From Muribaculum sp964512855 (GTDB lineage Bacteria; Bacteroidota; Bacteroidia; Bacteroidales; Muribaculaceae): a DNA stretch of 64,000 nt. The position numbers and the translations under genes are program-made. The stretch spans positions 1 through 64,000 of the forward strand of contig CAZELD010000001.1 in NCBI GenBank assembly GCA_964512855.1. Reading direction: 5' to 3'. The notes beneath the pieces are model-generated. The model was not told the origin of the DNA. It did not search any database and saw nothing but the letters and a program-made list of their open reading frames with translations. Below, in pieces: positions 7,630 through 16,367 of the stretch (the first letter of the stretch is position 1; each line of letters starts with the position of its first letter).

Positions 7630-10032
7630 ATGATTAAAAGAATATTATCGACTTTACTGTCGATGTTGATAGTGACGTATGCTTTCAGTCAAAGTGTAGG
7701 ATCATGGAAAGTGTATAGCAACTATAGCTCTAATTATCTGCAGAAGGTTATAGACACTAAAAATATTGTTTATTATCTTTCAGGTGGATATGTATTTACT
7801 TACGATAAAAGTAGCGGTGAAACCATAGGATATAATTGCGGCAACGGATTGAGCGATGTCAATGTGACCGATATGTTCCGTAATTATGATCGTGACTATG
7901 TGATGCTGTTTTATTCATCGGGCAATATTGACTTGCTGTATGATGACGGTAATGTTGTGAATCTCGGGGATATCGCCGCCGCTTCGTATATTTCTGATAA
8001 GACGCTTAATAATGTGACATTTGATGGCGATTATGCATACGTCGCTGCAGGTTTTGGAATAGTTAAATTTAATACATCTAACTATACGGTTGAAGAATCG
8101 GGCATCTTTAATCGTAATGTTCCTGTAATATCTATTGCCGGTGATAAATTGGTGATAAGTATGGATAATAAACTTTATTACGCTCCGCTTGCAGGACGTC
8201 ATAATACTGTGGATTCATTCAGTTTACTTGGTGATGTGTGGAGTATGAAAGATATGGTAGCTATATCGGAAAATAAATTTCTATACACGAGTGATACTGA
8301 AATAGAAGGAATAATCACAGTGGATTATTCATCAAACACATTGGAAAGAAACTATATATATCTTTATTATAATCCCGTAATTGGAAAGGCAGGCGATAAG
8401 TGGATTATAGGAAATACAAATAATTATATATTAGTTGATTCTGATGGTAGCACGAGTTATTTGAATGTTCCGGACGCTATAAAGAAAACGGGATACGAAG
8501 ATAATCTGAGTTATAATAGCATCGATACTGACGGTAGCTTGTGGTTTATAAATCCTGATGGATTGGGGCATTATGACGGTAAGTCGGAGAAAATAAATCA
8601 AGCAGAGATAAAACCAATGGGAACTGCTTCAAATCTTGGAATATGGAGTATAGTTCCAGGCCTTTCTTCAGAGAATATATATATGATTAATAGAGCGCAA
8701 AGCCATGTAGTTCCTATTTATGCGTCACGTGATTTGCTTTCCATCAATATATTGAAAGATGGTTTTGTTACCGATATCACGCCTGATATTAAGGATGTGG
8801 AACTTATTAATTCCGAATCAAAAACTCTATATCCCGGTTTTTCAATTGTTGAGGATCCTGAAGAAGCAGGAACAATATATGTAGGAACTTGGTTTGAAGG
8901 TATATACAAAATCCGTGACGGTAAGCAGGTGGCAAAATATGACTGGAGAAATATGCCTCTTAATCAGACGTATAATTGCACTGCTGTATCGCTTGATTTT
9001 GATAATTCAAATAATTTTTGGGTCTATGGCTATGATTATAATGAAAATATGTTCATAGGTGTACTTCCTGCATCAAAAAGAAAGCAATCTGAAATTTCAA
9101 AGAGTGATTGGATAAGCGCTAAAACTAATGAGGTAGGTGTGTTTTTCTCACGTGATTCCCATATTTTAGCTCTTAAACACTCAAAAAATAAGAATATAGT
9201 GGTTGTAAGTTCAAGCGATTCACCATATAAATTTTTGGTGTATAACACAAATGGGACTATTGATTCTACGTCAGATGATACTTATTACACTTATACAGGA
9301 TTTATAGATCAAGACGGAAAGACATTTGGTCCTGCTGCAATGTTCAGTATGGCTGAAGATCAAGACGGAGCTTTGTGGATAGGCACTTCCGATGGGGTGA
9401 TTGTGATACACAATCCTTCATCCATGCTTACAGGTAGTGGCACTGTGGAAAGAGTAAAGGTTCCCAGAAATGATGGAACGCAATATGCCGATTATCTTCT
9501 TGCTAATAGAAGTGTTTCAGCGATAGCTGTAGATAACGCTAATAGAAAATGGTTTGGCACTCCGTCATCAGGATTATATCTTGTCAGCGAAGATGGAAAG
9601 GAGGTCATCTACAATTTTATATCTGAAAATACCGGTATGCCGGTTGATGAGATTACATCGATTGCTTGTGATCCAAACAGTAATTCTGTTTATGTGGGCA
9701 CACGATATGGATTATTCGAATATGTTTCAGACGCTTCTCCTGTAGCGAGTGATTATTCTGACATATATGCATATCCCAATCCTGTACGTCCGGAATATGT
9801 CGGGCCAATAACCATAACCGGCCTTATGGATAATTCACTTGTTAAAATAGCCGATATATCAGGTAATGTGTTTTATCAATGCAAAGCTACCGGCGGGATG
9901 GCTGTGTGGGATGGCTGTGACGCTTCAGGACGACGCGTCAAGACGGGAGTTTATATTGTATTCGCGTCAAGCGGAGATTCAGACGGAGGTTCTTCTTATG
10001 GAGCTGTTACAAAAATAATGGTGGTTAATTGA
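7630..10032 (+). CDS. porZ: PorZ-like type IX secretion system propeller protein
   Basis: An 800-residue secreted protein with a signal peptide (about 1-20, ending AFSQ). The opening GSWKVYSNYSSNYLQKV and the following beta-strand repeats resemble PorZ of Porphyromonas gingivalis, a surface protein that presents anionic lipopolysaccharide for attachment to type IX cargo. Propeller-blade segments such as DQDGALWIGTSDGVI and NRKWFGTPSSGLYLV recur through about residue 700. The C terminus (YAYPNPVRPEY, then a beta-sandwich ending KIMVVN) looks like the sorting-type domain that PorZ also carries. Length agrees with the family. It closes the nadA-leuS-rdgB run. The name rests on recalled family resemblance, so a generic two-component-propeller protein is the alternative. 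Confidence 0.8.
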   Translation: MIKRILSTLLSMLIVTYAFSQSVGSWKVYSNYSSNYLQKVIDTKNIVYYLSGGYVFTYDKSSGETIGYNCGNGLSDVNVTDMFRNYDRDYVMLFYSSGNIDLLYDDGNVVNLGDIAAASYISDKTLNNVTFDGDYAYVAAGFGIVKFNTSNYTVEESGIFNRNVPVISIAGDKLVISMDNKLYYAPLAGRHNTVDSFSLLGDVWSMKDMVAISENKFLYTSDTEIEGIITVDYSSNTLERNYIYLYYNPVIGKAGDKWIIGNTNNYILVDSDGSTSYLNVPDAIKKTGYEDNLSYNSIDTDGSLWFINPDGLGHYDGKSEKINQAEIKPMGTASNLGIWSIVPGLSSENIYMINRAQSHVVPIYASRDLLSINILKDGFVTDITPDIKDVELINSESKTLYPGFSIVEDPEEAGTIYVGTWFEGIYKIRDGKQVAKYDWRNMPLNQTYNCTAVSLDFDNSNNFWVYGYDYNENMFIGVLPASKRKQSEISKSDWISAKTNEVGVFFSRDSHILALKHSKNKNIVVVSSSDSPYKFLVYNTNGTIDSTSDDTYYTYTGFIDQDGKTFGPAAMFSMAEDQDGALWIGTSDGVIVIHNPSSMLTGSGTVERVKVPRNDGTQYADYLLANRSVSAIAVDNANRKWFGTPSSGLYLVSEDGKEVIYNFISENTGMPVDEITSIACDPNSNSVYVGTRYGLFEYVSDASPVASDYSDIYAYPNPVRPEYVGPITITGLMDNSLVKIADISGNVFYQCKATGGMAVWDGCDASGRRVKTGVYIVFASSGDSDGGSSYGAVTKIMVVN

Positions 10033-10068
10033 AAATAAAAAAATTAAATAAATTTCAATTCAAACAGT

Positions 10069-10076
10069 TATATTTG
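10069..10076 (+). promoter_or_regulatory. -7 promoter element of the following hypothetical gene
   Basis: TATATTTG matches the Bacteroidetes -7 consensus and lies 33 bp before the ATG at 10110, giving a leader of about 25 nt. No -33 TTG at the right distance was found. Confidence 0.45.
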
Positions 10077-10109
10077 TCGTTATAAAAGATAGAATTTAAT
10101 ACATAGTAT

Positions 10110-10631
10110 ATGAAGCTTCAATATATAGATGAGAATGATAAGTGCTACGGTATTACCGGGATGGCTATCGGCGTGACAATTTTCGATGCTGATGAAATAG
10201 TTTCGGCTATTTCATTGGATTCTGAATCAGGTGAATCTATAGAATTTTCTCCTGAATATTATTTTAACGGCAATCCGAGATTGTCGGCAAAAGTATCATG
10301 GAATCATATATTGAAACATTTTGAAGTGTCGATGGGGATGCTTCTCGGCAATGTGTTGTGCCGTAGTCATGTGCTCAACAATTCTTCGGTTGACGATGAC
10401 ACCCGTAGTCAGCTTCTTAAACTTGTGGAGGAAGAGGGCAGGGAAACTTGCCAGCTTGAGGATGACGAGATTGAAAACATATTTAACCGCCATTATAACT
10501 ACCTTTACCGGGTGTTCAATCATGCGGGAGTGCAGCGGGTGGCTCATGATTTCGCCAATACGCTTAAGCAGTGCCGCACGATGTCGCGTGGGGAGATGGT
10601 AGAGAAGCTCAGAGCCTTACAAATGTATTGA
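10110..10631 (+). CDS. Conserved-looking hypothetical protein, 173 residues
   Basis: A soluble, acidic 173-residue protein without signal peptide or membrane segment. The N-terminal half (YIDENDKCYGITGMAIGVTIFDAD, then EYYFNGNPRLSAKVSWN) looks alpha/beta; the C-terminal half is helical with HYNYLYRVFNHAGVQRVAHDFA. I do not recognise a characterised family. It has its own -7 element and ends 5 bp from the convergent DUF4294 gene, so it is probably monocistronic. Confidence 0.7.
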   Translation: MKLQYIDENDKCYGITGMAIGVTIFDADEIVSAISLDSESGESIEFSPEYYFNGNPRLSAKVSWNHILKHFEVSMGMLLGNVLCRSHVLNNSSVDDDTRSQLLKLVEEEGRETCQLEDDEIENIFNRHYNYLYRVFNHAGVQRVAHDFANTLKQCRTMSRGEMVEKLRALQMY

Positions 10632-10636
10632 TACTT

Positions 10637-11269
10637 TTATAGCGCTCCCTCTTCAACGAGGACACACACGCGTTCTATTATCGCATCCTCTTTATTTTTG
10701 TCAGGGAGGTAGGATGATTTTAAGTTTACGCCGAAGAAATGTCCGAATGTTTGCCAAAATCCGGCTCTGAATGTACCGAGGAAAGCTTTAAGAATTGAAT
10801 AGCTGCTTTGGTTTGTTTCTCTATTAATTAGTTTCACAAGCATTTTTCCTTGTGATTTGGTGAATCTTTTCAACTCAGGTTTATATTGCGCGAAGATTTC
10901 TTTTTCCATCTGTGATAAATACTCTTCGCGTTCTTTTTGAGTTGGAAATGTTTCGATATATTCGTATGTTTCAAGAAGAGTTTCAGCAATGAGTTTTGCG
11001 TAGGGGAGAGTTCTTTTCACGTCTCTCACAGTGCGCCAATAGAATTGTTCCTGCTTCTTATTTTTGAACTTCATGGCGGGAAAGACGGTGATGTTGTTTA
11101 GTACAACCATCAATGCAGTGTCGCCCTCTTCGGTTATGAAATGATAGCGTCCTTCCACCGGCTTCTGTACAGGGCTCGGAGGAATAGGCACACCATTTTT
11201 ATCCACTGTTTGCGAGAAAGCGGTGACATGGAATAGTATGATTGCAATGATGGCATAAAGTAATTTCAT
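10637..11269 (-). CDS. DUF4294 family exported protein
   Basis: A 210-residue protein with a signal peptide (about 1-20, ending AFSQ), so it acts in the envelope. The central YWRTVRDVKRTLPYAKLIAETL segment and the following helical region match the Bacteroidetes DUF4294 family, whose function is unknown. The C-terminal part (GTFRAGFWQTFGHFFGVNLKSSY) is conserved-looking. It lies 44 bp downstream of nadB on the same strand and is probably read from the nadB promoter, though nothing links it functionally to NAD synthesis. Confidence 0.8.
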   Translation of the reverse strand: MKLLYAIIAIILFHVTAFSQTVDKNGVPIPPSPVQKPVEGRYHFITEEGDTALMVVLNNITVFPAMKFKNKKQEQFYWRTVRDVKRTLPYAKLIAETLLETYEYIETFPTQKEREEYLSQMEKEIFAQYKPELKRFTKSQGKMLVKLINRETNQSSYSILKAFLGTFRAGFWQTFGHFFGVNLKSSYLPDKNKEDAIIERVCVLVEEGAL

Positions 11270-11313
11270 GTCACTATAACAATAAATATAGCTAATTTAT
11301 TGTGCAATAAAAG

Positions 11314-12885
11314 TTAATGGTCAACGTGAGGATAGTCAACTGTGTAATGTAGACCTCGTGATTCTTTTCGTTCCATAGCTTGACGCATGATGAGGTACCC
11401 CACGTTGATGATGTTGCGCAATTCACATATTTCACGACTTGCTTTTGATCGCTTGAAAAGGCGTTCAGTCTCTTCGTATAGTATGTCAAGGCGGTTCCAT
11501 GCGCGTTTCAACCGTAAATCGCTCCTTACGATGCCTACATAGGTGGACATTATCTGGCCTACTTCCTTTATGCTTTGGGTGATGAGCACCATTTCTTCGG
11601 GATGGCGTGTTCCTTCATCATTCCAATCAGGGACGTCGGTACGGAATGTGTAGTGGTTTTTAGCTTCTATAGCGTGCTGCGCGGCCGCATCGGCATATAC
11701 TACAGCTTCTATAAGTGAGTTGGAAGCAAGGCGGTTTCCTCCGTGAAGTCCTGTGCAAGAACATTCACCCACGGCATATAGACGTTTGATTGACGATTCA
11801 CCGTTAGTGTCAACCTTAATACCTCCGCATAGGTAGTGGGCGGCCGGCGCTACAGGAATATAATCTTTAGTTATGTCTATACCCAATGAAAGACATTTTT
11901 TATAGATATTTGGGAAATGACGTTTTGTTTCCTCCGGATCTTTGTGGGTAACGTCAAGAAATACATGGTCGTCACCGGTGAGCTTCATTTCCGAGTCTAT
12001 GGCTCGCGCCACTATGTCGCGTGGGGCAAGCGAAAGTCGAGAATCATATTTATGCATGAATTCTTCACCTTTAAGATTGCGAAGCACTGCGCCATATCCT
12101 CGCATGGCTTCAGTGATAAGAAATGATGGACGATCGCCGGGATGATATAGAGCTGTGGGGTGGAATTGAATAAATTCCATATCTTTAACTGTGCCTTTAG
12201 CACGGTACACCATGGCTATGCCGTCGCCTGTTGCAACTAATGGGTTGGTGGTTGTAGTATATACAGCTCCCACGCCACCGGTAGCCATTAGGGTGATTTT
12301 GGCAAGGAACTTGTCGACATTGCCGCTTTTAGTGTCAAGCACATAAGCTCCATAGCAAGTTATGTCGGGAGTGCGTCGCGTCACAATCTTTCCCAAATGG
12401 TGCTGAGTGATGATTTCTATAGCGAAATGATTTTCAAACACATCTATGTTAGGATTGGCTTTAACCGCCTTAATGAGACTGTCCTGTATTTCAGCGCCGG
12501 TATTATCTTTATGGTGCAGGATTCTAAATTCGGAATGTCCGCCTTCACGATGCAAGTCAAAATCACCATCTTCGTTTTTGTCGAAATCCACGCCCCAATT
12601 GATGAGTTCTTTAATCTGTTGCGGCGCGCCTTTCACCACTTTTTCGACAGCATCGCGATCGCTGAGCCAGTCGCCTGCGATCATAGTGTCTTCTATATGC
12701 TTGTCAAAATTATCGACTTCGAGATTTGTTACTGATGCCACTCCGCCTTGTGCTAAGTAAGTGTTGGCCTCCTCAAGGGTAGTTTTACATATTAATGCCA
12801 CTTTTCCAGTTTTGGCGACTTTAAGAGCAAAACTCATTCCGGCAATTCCGGATCCTATTACCAGATAGTCATATTCGTAAGTCAT
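11314..12885 (-). CDS. nadB: L-aspartate oxidase NadB
   Basis: Flavoprotein that oxidises L-aspartate to iminoaspartate for NadA. From the ATG at 12885 the protein is 523 residues. The N terminus YDYLVIGSGIAGMSFALKVA is the FAD-binding GxGxxG motif, followed by TYLAQGGVASV. HREGGHS, QFHPTALY and the late GLHGGNRLASNSLIEAVVYA segment are typical of the succinate-dehydrogenase/aspartate-oxidase flavoprotein family, with a C-terminal helical domain. An in-frame TTG at 12909 lies inside the -7 promoter element and is rejected as the start. Divergent from the GT2 gene, with back-to-back promoters. Confidence 0.96.
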   Translation of the reverse strand: MTYEYDYLVIGSGIAGMSFALKVAKTGKVALICKTTLEEANTYLAQGGVASVTNLEVDNFDKHIEDTMIAGDWLSDRDAVEKVVKGAPQQIKELINWGVDFDKNEDGDFDLHREGGHSEFRILHHKDNTGAEIQDSLIKAVKANPNIDVFENHFAIEIITQHHLGKIVTRRTPDITCYGAYVLDTKSGNVDKFLAKITLMATGGVGAVYTTTTNPLVATGDGIAMVYRAKGTVKDMEFIQFHPTALYHPGDRPSFLITEAMRGYGAVLRNLKGEEFMHKYDSRLSLAPRDIVARAIDSEMKLTGDDHVFLDVTHKDPEETKRHFPNIYKKCLSLGIDITKDYIPVAPAAHYLCGGIKVDTNGESSIKRLYAVGECSCTGLHGGNRLASNSLIEAVVYADAAAQHAIEAKNHYTFRTDVPDWNDEGTRHPEEMVLITQSIKEVGQIMSTYVGIVRSDLRLKRAWNRLDILYEETERLFKRSKASREICELRNIINVGYLIMRQAMERKESRGLHYTVDYPHVDH

Positions 12886-12906
12886 AGCACTTGAATTATT
12901 GTCACG

Positions 12907-12937
12907 CAAAGTTATGAATAACCTTATAAGTAAACAA
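12907..12937 (-). promoter_or_regulatory. nadB promoter (-33/-7)
   Basis: On the minus strand, TTG (12937-12935), exactly 20 bp, then TAACTTTG (12914-12907). Both boxes agree with the Bacteroidetes consensus. Transcription would start near 12900, about 15 nt before the nadB ATG. Confidence 0.75.
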
Positions 12938-12948
12938 AAAATTCTTAC

Positions 12949-12956
12949 TAACTTTG
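12949..12956 (+). promoter_or_regulatory. -7 promoter element of the GT2 gene
   Basis: TAACTTTG on the plus strand, 26 bp before the earliest possible start of the glycosyltransferase gene. It lies just beyond the -33 box of the divergent nadB promoter, so the two promoters occupy a shared region of about 50 bp. Confidence 0.5.
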
Positions 12957-12974
12957 TGATTCAAATAGTAACAG

Positions 12975-14165
12975 TTGGTGTTTTATAGTGTGAATATAGA
13001 GACTGCATGGTGCTTTACCGGAATGGCGGCAGTGATGGCGATCGCTGTCACTGTAATTTACACGTTCAGGGTTTTTAAAGTGTGCCAAACCGTTAAAAGA
13101 CAGACCGCTTCTCCACTACCTGATGTTTATCCGAGCGTGTCGGTCATTGTTTATAGCAATAATGATGCTGAAGGGCTTGGGACACTGCTACGACAACTTA
13201 AGGAGCAGTCCTACACGGCACCGTGGGAAGTGGTGGTTGTGAATGACGGTAAAGACTATGAAACTGAGATGCTTATCATGTCGATGGCGGCGCAATGGAG
13301 TAATTTAAGACACACGTTCACTCCTCGAGAGATGAGAAATGTGTCTCGTAAAAAGCTTGCTCTGACTTTGGGAATTAAAGCGGCTAGAAATGAGGTTGTT
13401 ATACACGTCACATCATCATCACGAATAAATTCAAGCGAGTGGATGAAATATATGGCGATGCCGTTCAATGATAGCCGTGTAGACTTGGTAATAGGCTATT
13501 CATGTCCTGACACTGAGGCAGATACGAGGCGAGGAAGCCGCCGAAGGGCTCATGATATGCTAATCACGTCAGTGAATTATCTTGCTTCGGCTATTACGGG
13601 ACACGCTTATCGCGGCGATGGTGACAATCTGGCTTATCGACGCAGTAAGTTCTTCAAAATGAAGGGTTTCAGTGATTCGTTGAACCTTCATTATGGCGAC
13701 GATGACATTTTTGTGTGTGACGCATCGACGCCTTACAACACAAAGGTCATGATAGCGCGTGAATCGCAGGTTATGAGTTCGTATCGTCATCATATTGAGG
13801 CATATAAGTCAAAAAAATATCGCTACGACTACACTTCGCGCTACTGCAAAAGTTCGCAAAATATGCTTTATGATAGTGTAAATTTGATGATGTGGTTGTG
13901 GCTATTATGCACGTTGGTTGCCGCTATATTGGCGGCAGGTTGCCATGAAATGATGGTTGTGTTGGTAGGTGTTGGATTATTGCTTTGGGTGCCTCAAATG
14001 ATAGTTTGGAAAAATGCGTCTCGGTTGTTATCGTCACGCCGATTCATGTTGAGTGTTCCGGGAGCGTTGCTATGGCGTCCATTTTATAATTTCATATATC
14101 ATATTCGGTCACGACGCATCCATGCAGCCAACTTAACGTGGCAAGCTATCGGCACGCAGCAATAA
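12975..14165 (+). CDS. Membrane-anchored family 2 glycosyltransferase
   Basis: A 396-residue GT-A fold glycosyltransferase. One N-terminal membrane segment (about 17-35) precedes the GT2 domain: PSVSVIVYSNNDAEGL starts the fold, WEVVVVNDGKD gives the first Asp motif, and LHYGDDDIFV is the late acidic motif. Two membrane segments near 300-345 follow. A SSSRINSSEW segment replaces the usual DxD-like region, so metal binding is uncertain. The start is unclear: TTG at 12975, GTG at 12978 or 12990, and ATG at 13023 are all in frame and no ATG lies earlier. It opens the polysaccharide region, 41 bp before wecB. Confidence 0.85.
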   Translation: MVFYSVNIETAWCFTGMAAVMAIAVTVIYTFRVFKVCQTVKRQTASPLPDVYPSVSVIVYSNNDAEGLGTLLRQLKEQSYTAPWEVVVVNDGKDYETEMLIMSMAAQWSNLRHTFTPREMRNVSRKKLALTLGIKAARNEVVIHVTSSSRINSSEWMKYMAMPFNDSRVDLVIGYSCPDTEADTRRGSRRRAHDMLITSVNYLASAITGHAYRGDGDNLAYRRSKFFKMKGFSDSLNLHYGDDDIFVCDASTPYNTKVMIARESQVMSSYRHHIEAYKSKKYRYDYTSRYCKSSQNMLYDSVNLMMWLWLLCTLVAAILAAGCHEMMVVLVGVGLLLWVPQMIVWKNASRLLSSRRFMLSVPGALLWRPFYNFIYHIRSRRIHAANLTWQAIGTQQ

Positions 14166-14206
14166 AAAATAAAATCTCACGTTAAAAAAGTATAAAGCTA
14201 AATATC

Positions 14207-15367
14207 ATGAAGAAAAAGATAATGGTTGTTTTCGGAACTCGGCCCGAAGCTATTAAGATGGCTCCTGTTGTCAAAGCATTGCAAGACTGTGATGATAGAT
14301 TTGAAACCATTATCACCGTGACCGGTCAACACAGACAAATGCTTGACCAAGTGCTTGACATTTTTGATATTAAGCCTGATTTTGATTTGAATATCATGCG
14401 TTCCGGTCAGGATCTCACTGATGTTAGCTGTAGAGTTCTGCAAGGGATGAAGGATATTTTTGTTAATAAATGCCGTCCTGACATTGTTCTTGTCCACGGC
14501 GATACATCGACGTCTACGTTCGCCGCTATAGCCTCATTTTATGCCAACATTCCCGTAGGACACGTTGAAGCCGGCTTGCGCACTCATAATAAGTTGTCTC
14601 CTTGGCCTGAAGAAATGAATCGGCAGATTACGGGCAGAATAGCCGATTTTCATTTTGCTCCCACTTCATCGAGCCGCCTGAATTTGCTCAATGAAGGCGT
14701 GGAAAGTGAGAGGATTTTTGTGACCGGCAATACTGTCATTGATGCTCTGCATATAGTAGTCAACAGAATGAAAAATGATCCTGAACTTGTGGCTGAAATA
14801 GATGAAGGCATCAAGAGAATGGGATATGATATAAAGAGATTGTCGGCCGGTAGGAAGATGGTTCTCATCACGGGACATCGAAGAGAGAATTTCGGTGATG
14901 GATTCTTATCGATATGCAACGCAATAAAAGATTTGTCTGAAAAATATAAGGATGTCGATTTTGTATATCCGATGCACTTAAATCCTAATGTAAGAAAGCC
15001 TATACAGTCTATATTTGGAGATTTGAGTGACAGAAAAGATAATCTTTATTTTATAGAACCACTTGAATATCTTGCTTTTATCCGTATGATGTCAAAGTCT
15101 TGCATTGTATTGACTGATAGCGGAGGTATTCAGGAGGAGGCTCCGGGATTAGGTAAACCTGTGGTTGTGATGCGTGACACGACTGAACGCCCTGAAGCTG
15201 TTGAGGCTGGTACGGTCAAACTTGTAGGTACGGATTATGATAAAATTGTATCGACCGTATCATCTCTACTTGATGATTCTGGTTTGTATCAATCGATGTC
15301 AAGAGCGGTTAACCCTTACGGTGACGGTAAGGCAGCTGAGCGAATAATTGAAATCTTATCAGAATAA
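14207..15367 (+). CDS. wecB: UDP-N-acetylglucosamine 2-epimerase (non-hydrolysing)
   Basis: Interconverts UDP-GlcNAc and UDP-ManNAc for surface polysaccharide. The 386-residue sequence is full length and carries every expected block: FGTRPEAIKMAPV at the N terminus, VHGDTSTSTFAA, HVEAGLRTHNKLSPWPEEMN (catalytic region), GHRRENFG and LTDSGGIQEEAPGLGKP with the RDTTERPEAVEAG nucleotide-binding segment. It is followed 3 bp later by a glycosyltransferase, suggesting the ManNAc-type sugar is used in the neighbouring glycan. No UDP-ManNAc dehydrogenase is adjacent, so the sugar may stay as ManNAc. Confidence 0.97.
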   Translation: MKKKIMVVFGTRPEAIKMAPVVKALQDCDDRFETIITVTGQHRQMLDQVLDIFDIKPDFDLNIMRSGQDLTDVSCRVLQGMKDIFVNKCRPDIVLVHGDTSTSTFAAIASFYANIPVGHVEAGLRTHNKLSPWPEEMNRQITGRIADFHFAPTSSSRLNLLNEGVESERIFVTGNTVIDALHIVVNRMKNDPELVAEIDEGIKRMGYDIKRLSAGRKMVLITGHRRENFGDGFLSICNAIKDLSEKYKDVDFVYPMHLNPNVRKPIQSIFGDLSDRKDNLYFIEPLEYLAFIRMMSKSCIVLTDSGGIQEEAPGLGKPVVVMRDTTERPEAVEAGTVKLVGTDYDKIVSTVSSLLDDSGLYQSMSRAVNPYGDGKAAERIIEILSE

Positions 15368-15370
15368 ATT

Positions 15371-16360
15371 ATGTACTATTTCTATCTACCTGATGGACTT
15401 TTAGATGTCACGGCGGGATATATAAATATAATACGCAAAGCGATTGAGTATAGAGGTGAAGAAGTAAAGATAGTCAACAGTCTAAATCAGATACCTAAAT
15501 ATTCAAAGGTATTTACTGAGTATGATAAATTTTGCATGGATGTCTTGCTATGGCGTAAAGCTACAGTTGCAGTAAATTGGTTTCAGGGTGTGACACCTGA
15601 GGAAACCTATCTAATGCACAAAGGGACTTTATTAAGTCGAATACGTTATGCAGCTCATAGAGTCATGGAAAAGTTTGTTCTAAAGAGAGCTACCTTTAAA
15701 CTCTTTGTTTCAAAAGCCATGCTTCATCATTATCAATCGGTCTACAAGTATAAAGGAGACGATTATTTCATAATGCCATGTTTCAACACAACATTGGGTG
15801 ATAATATTTTTAACGAGGAGCGTTATTCAAATCCCAAATTTGTATATGCCGGGAGCATGAGCGTATGGCAATGTATTGACGCAACCTTGGAATTGTTTAA
15901 GCTGATAAAGCAATCTATTCCTGCTGCTACACTTGATATTTATACTTCTGAGCGTGACAAGGCGGAGTCTTTGTGTAAGAAACATAGTGTTGAAGCTAAG
16001 ATAGATTGTGTGCCGGCAAGTGAGCTTGAAAACAGGCTCAGGAATTATAAGTATGGTTTTATTGTAAGGGACGATACAATAATAAACAGGGTTGCCACTC
16101 CTACAAAAATGAGTAATTATATGGGAGCAGGTCTGATTCCCGTTTTTTCCAACACTATAATGGCATATAAAGAGAATATAGCGATAGATAATCCTTATGC
16201 AGTATGTTTTAACAATAATGAGGATGCAGTAAATGACATTGTTGGCATAGAACGGTCAGATGTGGATTTAAAGGAGATTGAAAAGATTTATAGGCATATT
16301 TTCAATCACTACTGGAATGAGCAATATTATATTGAGCAGCTGTCTAAGGTTTTGCCTTAA
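15371..16360 (+). CDS. GT-B type glycosyltransferase (GT1/GT4-like)
   Basis: A 329-residue cytoplasmic protein with two Rossmann-like halves. The C-terminal half is the more recognisable: KFVYAGSMSVWQCIDATLELFKLI resembles the linker and first strand of the GT4 nucleotide-binding domain, and VATPTKMSNYMGAGLIPVFSN matches the donor-binding region where GT4 enzymes have a Glu-rich motif. The N-terminal acceptor half is divergent. Donor and acceptor are unknown. It follows wecB by 3 bp and is likely translated from the same message. It converges on an oppositely oriented glycosyltransferase 7 bp away. Confidence 0.75.
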   Translation: MYYFYLPDGLLDVTAGYINIIRKAIEYRGEEVKIVNSLNQIPKYSKVFTEYDKFCMDVLLWRKATVAVNWFQGVTPEETYLMHKGTLLSRIRYAAHRVMEKFVLKRATFKLFVSKAMLHHYQSVYKYKGDDYFIMPCFNTTLGDNIFNEERYSNPKFVYAGSMSVWQCIDATLELFKLIKQSIPAATLDIYTSERDKAESLCKKHSVEAKIDCVPASELENRLRNYKYGFIVRDDTIINRVATPTKMSNYMGAGLIPVFSNTIMAYKENIAIDNPYAVCFNNNEDAVNDIVGIERSDVDLKEIEKIYRHIFNHYWNEQYYIEQLSKVLP

Positions 16361-16367
16361 AAGCACA

